5,322 bases of DNA from Lachnospiraceae bacterium UBA7480 (GCA_002479655.1 DLOQ01000182.1:9518-14839), one strand, 5' to 3'; shown: positions 1 through 5,322, counted from the stretch's first letter. Program-made: numbers and translations. Notes: generated by a model not told the origin, from the sequence alone.

Positions 1-1
1 C

Positions 2-808
2 GGCGGCAGCCGCGCCGAGATCACGCTGCCCGGATTGCAGATGGAGCTTCTGAAAAAGATTGCAGCGATGAATGACAATATCATTGTGGTGCTGTTTCAT
101 GGAAGACCTCTGGACCTTAGGGAAGTAAAAGCATTGTCCAAGGCTGTCATGCTTGCGTGGATGCCGGGGACGGAAGGCGGCAATGCCATTGCCGCAGCGC
201 TGTATGGAGATGTTTCTCCAAGCGGCAGGCTTCCCATGAGCTTCCCGTACTGTGTGGGACAGACGCCTGTCTTCTATGCGGAATTTCATACAGGCAGACA
301 CATGGAGTCATTCATGCCGGATAACCGGTTTCAGTCCCGATATATCGACGCGCCGAACGCGCCGCTGTACCCGTTTGGGTATGGACTCTCCTATACGACT
401 TTTGCGTATGGGGATATCAGGCTTAACGTGGTGGGAATAAATCAAAATGGACAGACAGAGACAGCATCCGGCAGCGCGGATAATAACAGTATAGCGCTTC
501 ATGCAGGAGAAAAGCTTCTGGTGTCCGTCAAGGTAAAAAATACCGGCAGCGTCAAAGGAGCGGAGGTAGTCCAGATGTATGTGCGCGACGATAAAGCCAG
601 TGTTGTCCGTCCGGTCAGGGAATTAAAAGGATTTTCGAAGGTATGGCTGGAACCCGGAGAAGAAAAGGAAGTCTGCTTTACCGTGACGGAGGAAATGCTG
701 CGTTTCCATGATATTAATATGGATTATACGGCGGAGCCGGGAAGCTTTACGGTATTTGTGGGAAGTGATTCCACTACGGAACGGCAGGCGAAGTTCTGCT
801 TTTTATAA
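2..808 (+). CDS. bglX: Beta-glucosidase, glycoside hydrolase family 3 (BglX type), 3' part only
   Basis: This is the C-terminal 268 residues of a family 3 glycoside hydrolase, an enzyme that removes beta-linked glucose (or related sugars) from the non-reducing end of oligosaccharides. The frame is already open at base 2 (GGSRAEITLPG...), so the true start lies upstream. Residues here are numbered from that codon. The GH3 C-terminal domain shows GTEGGNAIAAAL (about 56-67), PSGRLPMSFP (73-82) and LYPFGYGLSYTTF (122-134). A fibronectin-III-like domain follows (about 169-259), with VKNTGSVKGAEVVQMYVRD and a RPVRELKGF segment. The order and spacing match the end of E. coli BglX as I remember it. 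The nucleophile Asp lies in the missing N-terminal domain, and no signal peptide can be judged. The gene ends in TAA. No terminator follows, so transcription may run into the K+ channel gene. The family call is firm; the exact substrate and the symbol are by resemblance only. Confidence 0.94.
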   Translation, partial: GGSRAEITLPGLQMELLKKIAAMNDNIIVVLFHGRPLDLREVKALSKAVMLAWMPGTEGGNAIAAALYGDVSPSGRLPMSFPYCVGQTPVFYAEFHTGRHMESFMPDNRFQSRYIDAPNAPLYPFGYGLSYTTFAYGDIRLNVVGINQNGQTETASGSADNNSIALHAGEKLLVSVKVKNTGSVKGAEVVQMYVRDDKASVVRPVRELKGFSKVWLEPGEEKEVCFTVTEEMLRFHDINMDYTAEPGSFTVFVGSDSTTERQAKFCFL

Positions 809-841
809 AGCAGTAAAGTCTAAAATGAAGGAATACGGAAC

Positions 842-1840
842 ATGAAATCAAAGGGATCAGTAAAAAAAATTAAAAAAAGAACATTTGAGATTATTCAGAT
901 TGGTACAAGGGTGGATTTTTGGAGCAGAGCCTTTGATTATTTTATTTCCTTTATGATCCTGTTAAGCATCAGCGTCACGTTTATGCTGACATTTGCTGAG
1001 CTGGATAAATACGCGGATGTAATGGAAGCGATTGAGTTCTTTACGATCATTGTCTTTATCATAGAGTATGCGCTGCGGGTATGGACCAGTGATCTGCTGT
1101 ATCCTCATCTGGATAAACGAAAGGCAGCGCTCCGGTTTGTCTTTTCCTTTTATGGGATAGTGGAGCTGCTGACCATCGTTTCTTATTTTGGCCCGCTGTA
1201 TTCCAATGGCATGATCGCGCTGCGGATCATACGCGTTACAAGGATCCTGAGACTGTTCCAGATCAATACAAATTCGGATACCTATAATGTGGTTGCGGAT
1301 GTCCTGATGGATAAGAAGAAGCAGCTTCTTTCTTCCATCTCCATGATCCTGATGCTGATGCTGGCGGCGTCATTGTGTATGTACGGATTTGAACATGAGG
1401 CGCAGCCGGATATTTATGAAAATGCATTTTCCGGGATATGGTGGGCGATGTCCACGATCCTGACGGTAGGATACGGCGACATCTATCCAATCACGATCGG
1501 CGGGAAGATAATGGCAATTTTGATTGCGCTTCTGGGTGTGTGTGTCGTTGCGATCCCTACCGGTGTGATCAGCGCCGGTTTTGTGGAATATGATAACAGG
1601 ATGCGTGTTGAGACGATCCTCCGCAGTGATAAAGATGGGATCGTCAATAGAGAAGTCATAGCTGCATTGAATAAAAATGCGAGAAAGAAGCGGATGAGCG
1701 TCAATGAATATATGCTGTTCCTGATGATGCAGGATGCGCAAAAAGCTGTGGAAGAGGATGTCCCCATGGAAAAAGCGGCGGAGAAGGTCGCAGAGAAAGC
1801 TCCGGTCAGGAAAGCCCAGACTAAGAAACGTAAAAAATAG
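842..1840 (+). CDS. Voltage-gated potassium channel (six-transmembrane ion transport protein)
   Basis: A 332-residue integral membrane protein with the full Kv layout. S1 is about 31-53, S2 57-80 and S3 98-117. S4 is 125-141, with arginines at every third position (R128, R131, R134, R137). S5 is about 161-182, the pore helix 191-207, the selectivity filter TVGYGD 208-213, and S6 about 221-249 with a PTG hinge at 239-241. Four copies should form a K+-selective, voltage-gated pore in the cytoplasmic membrane. The N-terminus is lysine-rich and cytoplasmic. The tail (250-332) contains a ribbon-helix-helix-like stretch (about 276-310) and then an E/K/A-rich, strongly basic end. The ATG at 842 has AAGGA at 828-832, nine bases upstream. 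The gene lies 33 nt after the GH3 gene with no terminator between, so co-transcription is plausible. The stop TAG directly follows six A residues. Channel identity is very likely; its physiological role is unknown. Confidence 0.95.
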   Translation: MKSKGSVKKIKKRTFEIIQIGTRVDFWSRAFDYFISFMILLSISVTFMLTFAELDKYADVMEAIEFFTIIVFIIEYALRVWTSDLLYPHLDKRKAALRFVFSFYGIVELLTIVSYFGPLYSNGMIALRIIRVTRILRLFQINTNSDTYNVVADVLMDKKKQLLSSISMILMLMLAASLCMYGFEHEAQPDIYENAFSGIWWAMSTILTVGYGDIYPITIGGKIMAILIALLGVCVVAIPTGVISAGFVEYDNRMRVETILRSDKDGIVNREVIAALNKNARKKRMSVNEYMLFLMMQDAQKAVEEDVPMEKAAEKVAEKAPVRKAQTKKRKK

Positions 1841-1850
1841 TTATAAAACA

Positions 1851-1979
1851 GTGATTGGCATTGGTGATCAATGCGCTGCTTTTGCTATTACAGGTATATT
1901 GTTTCTGGCATTTATGACTGTATATGATAAAATCTGGAGAATAAAACACGGGAAACAAAATAAGGAAAGAAAGGCTTAG
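1851..1979 (+). CDS. Doubtful small single-helix membrane ORF, or out-of-frame remnant after the channel gene
   Basis: A 42-codon frame from a possible GTG at 1851 to TAG at 1977-1979. It encodes a short lead, a hydrophobic stretch (AAFAITGILFLAFMTVYDKIW) and then a highly basic end, so it looks like a small single-pass membrane peptide. The same frame stays open upstream through the end of the channel gene, but that upstream part reads as an arginine/lysine-rich shadow. No ribosome site precedes the GTG, and the only in-frame ATG (1914) would start inside the hydrophobic stretch. It ends four bases before the next gene. Three readings are possible: a real small protein, a decayed piece of a longer gene, or a channel extension reached by losing one base in the A6 run at 1832-1837. 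None is proven. I do not recognise a family. Confidence 0.22.
   Translation: MIGIGDQCAAFAITGILFLAFMTVYDKIWRIKHGKQNKERKA
1899..1928 (+). promoter_or_regulatory. Possible promoter for the 1983 membrane-protein gene
   Basis: TATGAT at 1923-1928 is a good -10 element. TTGTTT at 1899-1904 gives a poor -35 at an 18-base spacing. The site lies in the A/T-rich stretch about 55 bases before the start of the 169-residue membrane protein, and inside the doubtful small frame. A/T-rich DNA throws up such matches by chance, so this is only a candidate. Confidence 0.3.
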
Positions 1980-1982
1980 AGT

Positions 1983-2492
1983 ATGATTTTAGAAGATGAG
2001 AAAAAGAAAATTATATTAAAAAAGTTGCGGAAATCTGCAATGAAAAAGTTTTTTATAATTTTGTTAATATCGTTCATTTTTGGGGTTCTCATAATGCTTG
2101 TAATAAGTCTTTCGGGCGATGCAAATACACATACAAAAATGACCGCATTTGGATATTTTGCATTTCTAATGTTTCTCTTTCAGCTTGATGATTTTCTGAT
2201 TGCGGTCTGTATGCTGGTTGAATGTTTGGCATTAAAAAAAGCGGAAACCAAATATTACATTGTAAAAGCAAGTCAGATAAAACCTTCGCCATGGCCATTG
2301 CATCTTGGGAGCAGAATGTTTAATCATAAATTGGTGGTTTATGAATATGAAGGAAAAAGCCGAACAAGATTCTTATGGGCAAATGTCATGGTACAGAGTA
2401 AAGATGATAGACTGCTTTTGCTTGTGCCTGAAAATAAACACAAAAACATTTATGCATTTCCGCTGGTGAATTTTGTAGATGTATTGGCTTAA
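1983..2492 (+). CDS. Two-helix membrane protein of unknown function
   Basis: A 169-residue protein I do not recognise. The N-terminus is lysine-rich (residues 7-22). Two hydrophobic helices follow at about 23-44 and 55-84; the second has an acidic pair (QLDD) in its middle. A soluble C-terminal part (85-169) appears beta-rich, with segments such as YYIVKASQIK, LVVYEYEGKSRTRFLW and DRLLLLVPE. The positive-inside rule puts the N-terminus and the C-terminal domain in the cytoplasm. The ATG at 1983 has AAAGG at 1970-1974, eight bases upstream; a later ATG at residue 20 has no better site and would remove the basic lead. Codon use is A/T-rich (many AAA, ATA, TTT), unlike the GC-richer genes either side, which hints at a different origin. 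It may share a transcript with the channel or use a weak promoter at 1899-1928. No terminator was found after it. Confidence 0.8.
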   Translation: MILEDEKKKIILKKLRKSAMKKFFIILLISFIFGVLIMLVISLSGDANTHTKMTAFGYFAFLMFLFQLDDFLIAVCMLVECLALKKAETKYYIVKASQIKPSPWPLHLGSRMFNHKLVVYEYEGKSRTRFLWANVMVQSKDDRLLLLVPENKHKNIYAFPLVNFVDVLA

Positions 2493-2539
2493 TAAGTGGT
2501 AAAGTTTTAGGACACCATGCGAAAACGCAAGGAAAGTAA

Positions 2540-2568
2540 TTGACTGAACAAATAAAAAATGATAAGAT
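2540..2568 (+). promoter_or_regulatory. Promoter for the DUF5722-like gene (extended -10)
   Basis: TTGACT at 2540-2545 (-35) and TAAGAT at 2563-2568 (-10) are separated by exactly 17 bases. TGA sits just before the -10, forming an extended -10 (TGn) element. The spacer is A/T-rich. Transcription would start near 2575, about 45 bases before the start codon. This suggests the secreted protein has its own transcript and does not depend on the gene before it. Confidence 0.62.
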
Positions 2569-2620
2569 AAAATGGATTCTGATAAAGAAGATTATGGTAA
2601 AAAAAGGAGGATAATCTGTA

Positions 2621-4234
2621 ATGAGAAAAGGGAGAATGAGAAGATCATTTTTGTCCGCATTACTGGTGGCTGTGATGCTGATTGGAAACTGCATGGTTGT
2701 CAGCGCTGCGCCTCAGACGATGCCGGACGGAACCGTTTTTGATGCTGAATACTATGCGCAGAGCAATCCGGATGTTGCAGCGGTATTTGGAACGGACGCA
2801 AATGCGTTGTATCAGCATTATGTTAATTTTGGCAGGGCAGAAGGCAGATTGCCGTATGCAGGCGCAACAGCGTCTGTTACACCCAGCACGGGAACTGTTG
2901 CTGCAGGTCCCGGCGCAAGACTGCTGGACAGATCTACGATCCAGTTTTCGGCGCATTTTACAAGCCTGCCTGCTTCTGATGACGGTAAGCTGTATGTATA
3001 TGAGCTGGCTGTTTTTGAGGATGCGATCCCGGCAGGACGCGCGCCTGTCACGAGCATAGCGATGACTGCTGATCCGGTGGTTACATTCCCTTATACAGCA
3101 GCAAGACTGTATGAGAAATTTGCTTTTGCTACAATAAAGGGCGGCGTTCCTACGATCGTAGGCAACCCTCAGTTTATTACAAACCCTGAAGTGCTGGCAG
3201 ATAAGAACGTATCCAGACCTGCGGCATTTCATGGCTTACAGGGACCTACCCATGAGTATCAGTTTAACAATTACCCGATGCAGGGTGGCGCTAACAATGG
3301 TTATCCCATTACATATCTGGCGAAGACGGTTGCCCTGTTAAACAATACCGGCAATGCTACGATCACGCATCCGCTGGGACGCTCCGGTTATGCAGGGGAT
3401 CCGCATCCGGTCGATCAGCAGTTCAATATTTTCATGTTCAACGCAGCTGATCAGGCGGGCGTCAACGCATTGACAAGCGAAGTAAGCTGGCTGGCGAAGA
3501 ATGGCAGTGCTGACGTATTCATCGTCGGCAACGAAGTAAATGTGCGTAAGTGGAATTATATACAGTGGCAGAACGGCGTTTCATGGGATTATTATGTGGA
3601 TCAGTATGCAGATGCATTCCGCGTTATGTATAATGCAATCAAGAGCCAGAACGCGGGCGCGGAAGTGCTGATCTGTCTTGACCAGTGCTGGGACAGAGAC
3701 CGTGCCGTTGACAGATACAACTACATTGATGGTAAGGATTTCTGCGATAAGTTTAATGCTATTATTTCAGCGGGCGGCAATATCGATTGGGGTGTTTCCA
3801 TACATCCTCATCCTGTTCCACTGACCAATGCGAAGTTCTGGGCGACCGGTTCTTATGAGAGAGCGCAGATCAACAGCAACAGGATGATGACGTTTGAAAA
3901 CCTCAGTGTAGTAGTCAACTACCTGTCACAGCCGCAGTTCTTAGCTCCTGACGGCAGCAGACGTTACATGATCGACAGTGAGGAAGGACTGGTAAATACA
4001 CAGGGTGATGCTGTACAGGGAGCGGCAATTGCTGCTGCTTATGAGTCGGCAAGGAGAAATGGCTTGTCGCAGATCATCTTCTTAGGGGACAATCACGGTC
4101 CGGGTCTGGATTATACCATGACAGGTCAGGCTGCAGCCGTATATAATTCATTTGGAACCCCTCAGGAAGCTGCTTACATGGAGTGGGCAAAGGGTGTAAT
4201 CGGCATCAGCGATTGGAGTCAGGTATTGCGGTAA
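2621..4234 (+). CDS. Secreted DUF5722-like protein, putative clan GH-A glycoside hydrolase
   Basis: A 537-residue exported protein. A Sec signal peptide covers residues 1-29: basic MRKGRMRR, a hydrophobic core, then VSA before the likely cut at A29/A30. A short module (about 40-79, FDAEYYAQSNPDVAAVF... to ...YVNFGRAEGRLPY) follows, of a kind that recurs near the N-terminus of secreted clostridial proteins. After a T/A-rich linker, residues 103-190 look like a small beta domain. Residues 200-537 match my memory of DUF5722. This part resembles a TIM-barrel glycosidase: IVGNEVN places N304-E305 like the strand-4 acid/base pair, GVSIHPHP (391-398) is a likely strand-6 substrate-binding segment, and MIDSEEG places E454 like the strand-7 nucleophile. 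No sortase motif or C-terminal anchor is seen, so the protein is probably released. The ATG has AGGAGG at 2605-2610, ten bases upstream. Substrate is unknown, and enzyme activity is inferred, not shown. Confidence 0.85.
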   Translation: MRKGRMRRSFLSALLVAVMLIGNCMVVSAAPQTMPDGTVFDAEYYAQSNPDVAAVFGTDANALYQHYVNFGRAEGRLPYAGATASVTPSTGTVAAGPGARLLDRSTIQFSAHFTSLPASDDGKLYVYELAVFEDAIPAGRAPVTSIAMTADPVVTFPYTAARLYEKFAFATIKGGVPTIVGNPQFITNPEVLADKNVSRPAAFHGLQGPTHEYQFNNYPMQGGANNGYPITYLAKTVALLNNTGNATITHPLGRSGYAGDPHPVDQQFNIFMFNAADQAGVNALTSEVSWLAKNGSADVFIVGNEVNVRKWNYIQWQNGVSWDYYVDQYADAFRVMYNAIKSQNAGAEVLICLDQCWDRDRAVDRYNYIDGKDFCDKFNAIISAGGNIDWGVSIHPHPVPLTNAKFWATGSYERAQINSNRMMTFENLSVVVNYLSQPQFLAPDGSRRYMIDSEEGLVNTQGDAVQGAAIAAAYESARRNGLSQIIFLGDNHGPGLDYTMTGQAAAVYNSFGTPQEAAYMEWAKGVIGISDWSQVLR

Positions 4235-4262
4235 GCATTTCCAGACAAAGAGAATAGAATCC

Positions 4263-4299
4263 AAAGAGCCGGGCGAGACAGTATCGTCCGGTTCTTTTT
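4263..4299 (+). terminator. Intrinsic terminator of the DUF5722-like gene
   Basis: A 12-base-pair stem pairs 4265-4276 (AGAGCCGGGCGA) with 4284-4295 (TCGTCCGGTTCT), including two G-U pairs, around a 7-base loop. Two further A-U pairs extend it outward, and a run of T residues follows (4294-4299 is TCTTTT). It lies about 30 bases after the stop codon, which is typical of a Rho-independent terminator. It separates this gene from the trp transcript. Confidence 0.9.
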
Positions 4300-4313
4300 A
4301 TAGAGTGCGGGTC

Positions 4314-4342
4314 TTGACAGACATTAAGATCTGTGGTAGCAT
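4314..4342 (+). promoter_or_regulatory. Promoter of the T-box/trpE transcript (consensus -35, extended -10)
   Basis: A perfect -35 element TTGACA (4314-4319) is followed after 17 bases by TAGCAT (4337-4342). TGG lies directly before this, giving an extended -10. Transcription would start near 4349, just upstream of T-box stem I. The site begins only 15 bases after the previous gene's terminator, so the trp unit appears to start independently. A TATAAC at 4342-4347 is a worse choice because the spacing would be 22. Confidence 0.78.
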
Positions 4343-4552
4343 ATAACCAATTTAATAGCAAAACCTGTGAAGCGGAGATAACGGCAATGATGCCTGTACA
4401 GAGAGTCCGGGATGCTGGGAACCGGATGAGAAACAAGTTGTCAAATGGACCGCCGAGGGTGCAGCCAAATGCAAAAATGCAAAGTATTCTGCAACGTGAG
4501 GCATACGTTATCTGCCGGGGATATTATATATACTGTTAAGCATATATATTTC

Positions 4553-4568
4553 AAGCATAGTGATGCTT
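4553..4568 (+). repeat. Hairpin in the T-box linker (AAGCAT/ATGCTT)
   Basis: An inverted repeat pairs AAGCAT at 4553-4558 with ATGCTT at 4563-4568 around a four-base loop. It sits inside a possible outer helix of ATATACT (4528-4534) with AGTATAT (4572-4578). It lies between T-box stem I and the antiterminator, where stem II-type helices are expected. The pairings are seen by eye; whether the RNA folds this way is not shown. Confidence 0.5.
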
Positions 4569-4645
4569 TTAAGTATATCACGTATCCTGTAGAGTGCATG
4601 GCATACGCCATGAATCAAGGTGGCACCGCGAAAGTTTGATATTTT

Positions 4646-4690
4646 CGTCCCTGACAGAGTATTTTATTCTGTGAGGGGCGTTTTTATTTT
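4646..4690 (+). terminator. Regulated intrinsic terminator of the trp T-box
   Basis: A 13-base stem pairs 4646-4658 (CGTCCCTGACAGA) with 4668-4680 (TCTGTGAGGGGCG), with one mismatch and one G-U pair, around an A/T loop. TTTTTATTTT follows. Its 5' arm overlaps the bases needed for the antiterminator: GCGAAA 4628-4633 can pair with TTTCGT 4643-4648, and GG 4619-4620 with CC 4649-4650. The two folds are therefore mutually exclusive, as expected of a T-box switch. Confidence 0.92.
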
Positions 4691-4766
4691 ATCGCAGGGA
4701 ATTGCATAGCAGAAAGTTGTCGGGAATAGGGTTTTAAGGATATAGGTAAGGAAGGAGGAGTTTGTT

Positions 4767-5322
4767 ATGGAAATCAAGCCGGGATTAGAAGAGGTGAAAA
4801 GGATTGCCGCAACAGGAGAATATAAGGTTCTGCCGGTCAGCTGTGAGATCCTGTCGGATATCTGTACCACGATCGAGGCAATGAAGATCTTAAAGAAGGT
4901 ATCGTCACATTGTTATATGCTGGAATCGGTGGCGGAGCAGGAAAAATGGGGACGCTATACCTTTTTGGGTTACGATCCGAAGATGGAGATCACCTGCACG
5001 GGCGGAGAGATGACGGCGGGCAGCATCCGCCTGAAGACGGACGATCCGGCACAGGTGTTGCGGGAGCTGCTTGCGGAGTATAAGAGCCCCAGATTTGATT
5101 ATCTTCCGTCATGTACAGGAGGATTGGTTGGATATTTTTCGTATGATTATATCCGTTATCAGGAACCTGCGGCAGCAGTGGAGGTGCAGGATGAGGAAGC
5201 ATTTAAGGATCTGGATCTGATGCTGTTTGATAAGGTGATTGCATTTGATCATATCCGCCAGAAGATCATCCTGATCGTCAATATGCCGCTGGAGGATCCG
5301 GAGACCGGCTACAATAAGGCGG
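4767..5322 (+). CDS. trpE: Anthranilate synthase component I (TrpE), 5' part, runs off the window
   Basis: The first 185 codons of the large subunit of anthranilate synthase, which with its glutaminase partner (TrpG) converts chorismate and glutamine to anthranilate, the first committed step of tryptophan synthesis. The visible part is the N-terminal anthranilate synthase domain. It includes MLES (51-54), matching the LLES motif that binds feedback-inhibiting tryptophan, then KWGRYTFLGYDP (60-71) and GGLVGYFSYDYIRY (118-131), both typical of the family. The chorismate-binding catalytic domain lies beyond the window end. The ATG at 4767 is chosen because AAGGAGG (4752-4758) stands eight bases upstream and the reading frame is open from there to the end. 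The tryptophan T-box and its terminator lie directly upstream. A PabB or other chorismate-using paralogue is possible from the N-terminus alone, but the tryptophan T-box makes TrpE by far the better call. Confidence 0.95.
   Translation, partial: MEIKPGLEEVKRIAATGEYKVLPVSCEILSDICTTIEAMKILKKVSSHCYMLESVAEQEKWGRYTFLGYDPKMEITCTGGEMTAGSIRLKTDDPAQVLRELLAEYKSPRFDYLPSCTGGLVGYFSYDYIRYQEPAAAVEVQDEEAFKDLDLMLFDKVIAFDHIRQKIILIVNMPLEDPETGYNKA

Larger units (their letters stand above)
4368..4690 (+). promoter_or_regulatory. T-box riboswitch, tryptophan specific, leader of trpE
   Basis: This leader RNA binds tRNA-Trp and lets transcription continue into trpE only when the tRNA is uncharged. The hallmark T-box sequence lies at 4617-4630 (AAGGTGGCACCGCG). 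Stem I can be folded from the sequence. The base helix is GCGG 4372-4375 with CCGC 4450-4453. An internal specifier loop (4376-4382 and 4443-4449) follows. Above it, GGCAA 4383-4387 pairs with TTGTC 4438-4442, and TCCGG 4406-4410 pairs with CCGGA 4422-4426 below the terminal loop GATGCTGGGAA. AGAGAG (4400-4405) is the expected bulge motif. The codon in the specifier loop is UGG at 4446-4448, which is tryptophan. The antiterminator bulge reads UGGC (4621-4624), complementary to GCCA, the 3' end expected of tRNA-Trp. A hairpin CATGGC/GCCATG (4597-4612) precedes the T-box as stem III. The downstream gene, trpE, agrees with the specificity. Confidence 0.95.

Noticed and set aside
1370..1767. Minus-strand frames opposite the end of the K+ channel gene
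   Set aside because: They are antisense to the pore and tail of a clear channel and have no ribosome site or recognisable motif.
1734..1850. Upstream part of the small + strand frame that overlaps the channel tail, starting at 1734
   Set aside because: It translates to a low-complexity Arg/Lys-rich string caused by reading the lysine-rich channel tail out of frame. There is no ribosome site at 1734.
2523..2541. Hairpin GCGAAAACGC (2519-2528 region) as a terminator after the two-helix membrane protein
   Set aside because: The stem is only three base pairs and no T run follows, so it cannot be supported as a terminator.
2682..2700. Lipoprotein cleavage site at Cys24 of the secreted protein
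   Set aside because: The residues before the Cys are I-G-N. Asn at -1 does not fit a lipobox, whereas VSA|A at 27-30 is a good signal peptidase I site.
2660..3232. Long minus-strand open frame inside the secreted-protein gene
   Set aside because: Its protein is rich in Arg, Cys and Ser with no fold-like pattern. It is the mirror of a gene with a signal peptide, good ribosome site, promoter and terminator on the + strand.
4493..4612. Short repeats in the trp leader as a possible CRISPR or mobile-element end
   Set aside because: There is only one repeated 8-mer and small hairpins, without regular spacing or spacers. They are explained by riboswitch folding.
4333..4639. Two overlapping short + strand frames (4333-4539 and 4445-4639) in the trp leader, as possible trp leader peptides
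   Set aside because: They contain no tryptophan codons in frame, lack ribosome sites and lie on the structured T-box RNA. Control here is by tRNA binding, not by a translated attenuator peptide.

Overview
The window reads as chromosomal DNA from a low-to-mid-GC Gram-positive anaerobe, most likely a gut Clostridia/Lachnospiraceae-type organism. This is inferred from strong purine-rich AGGAGG ribosome sites, TTGACA/extended -10 promoters, a T-box leader controlling a tryptophan gene, and a secreted protein carrying an N-terminal module that recurs in surface proteins of that group. No species-level claim is possible. All supported genes are on the + strand.

Layout. (1) 2-808: the 3' part of a GH3 beta-glucosidase (BglX type), with the end of the GH3 C-terminal domain and the fibronectin-III-like domain. 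(2) 842-1840: a six-transmembrane voltage-gated K+ channel with a TVGYGD filter, 33 nt downstream of the glucosidase and with no visible terminator between them. Its cytoplasmic tail contains a ribbon-helix-helix-like segment. (3) 1841-2620: a visibly A/T-rich stretch. It holds a doubtful small open frame encoding a membrane segment, which a single-base slip in the A6 run at the channel stop codon would join to the channel, and a 169-residue two-helix membrane protein of unknown function. (4) 2621-4234: a secreted 537-residue protein with a DUF5722-like domain that looks like a clan GH-A (TIM-barrel) glycoside hydrolase. It has its own promoter upstream and a strong intrinsic terminator downstream. 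(5) 4300-4766: no protein gene but dense regulation: an extended -10 promoter and a complete T-box riboswitch ending in an intrinsic terminator. (6) 4767 to the window end: the 5' part of trpE (anthranilate synthase component I).

How the parts work together. The T-box carries a UGG (Trp) codon in its specifier loop and a UGGC bulge that matches the GCCA 3' end expected of tRNA-Trp. The leader therefore reads tryptophan charging and controls the trp operon that starts with trpE. This is the best-supported functional link in the window. The glucosidase and the DUF5722 protein both suggest glycan use, but they are separate transcription units by the visible signals. The channel and the small membrane protein have no evident metabolic link to either.

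Most worth a second look: the uncharacterised putative glycosidase, the unusual channel tail, the A6/stop junction after the channel, and the tryptophan T-box. No CRISPR array, insertion sequence, tRNA or rRNA was seen.
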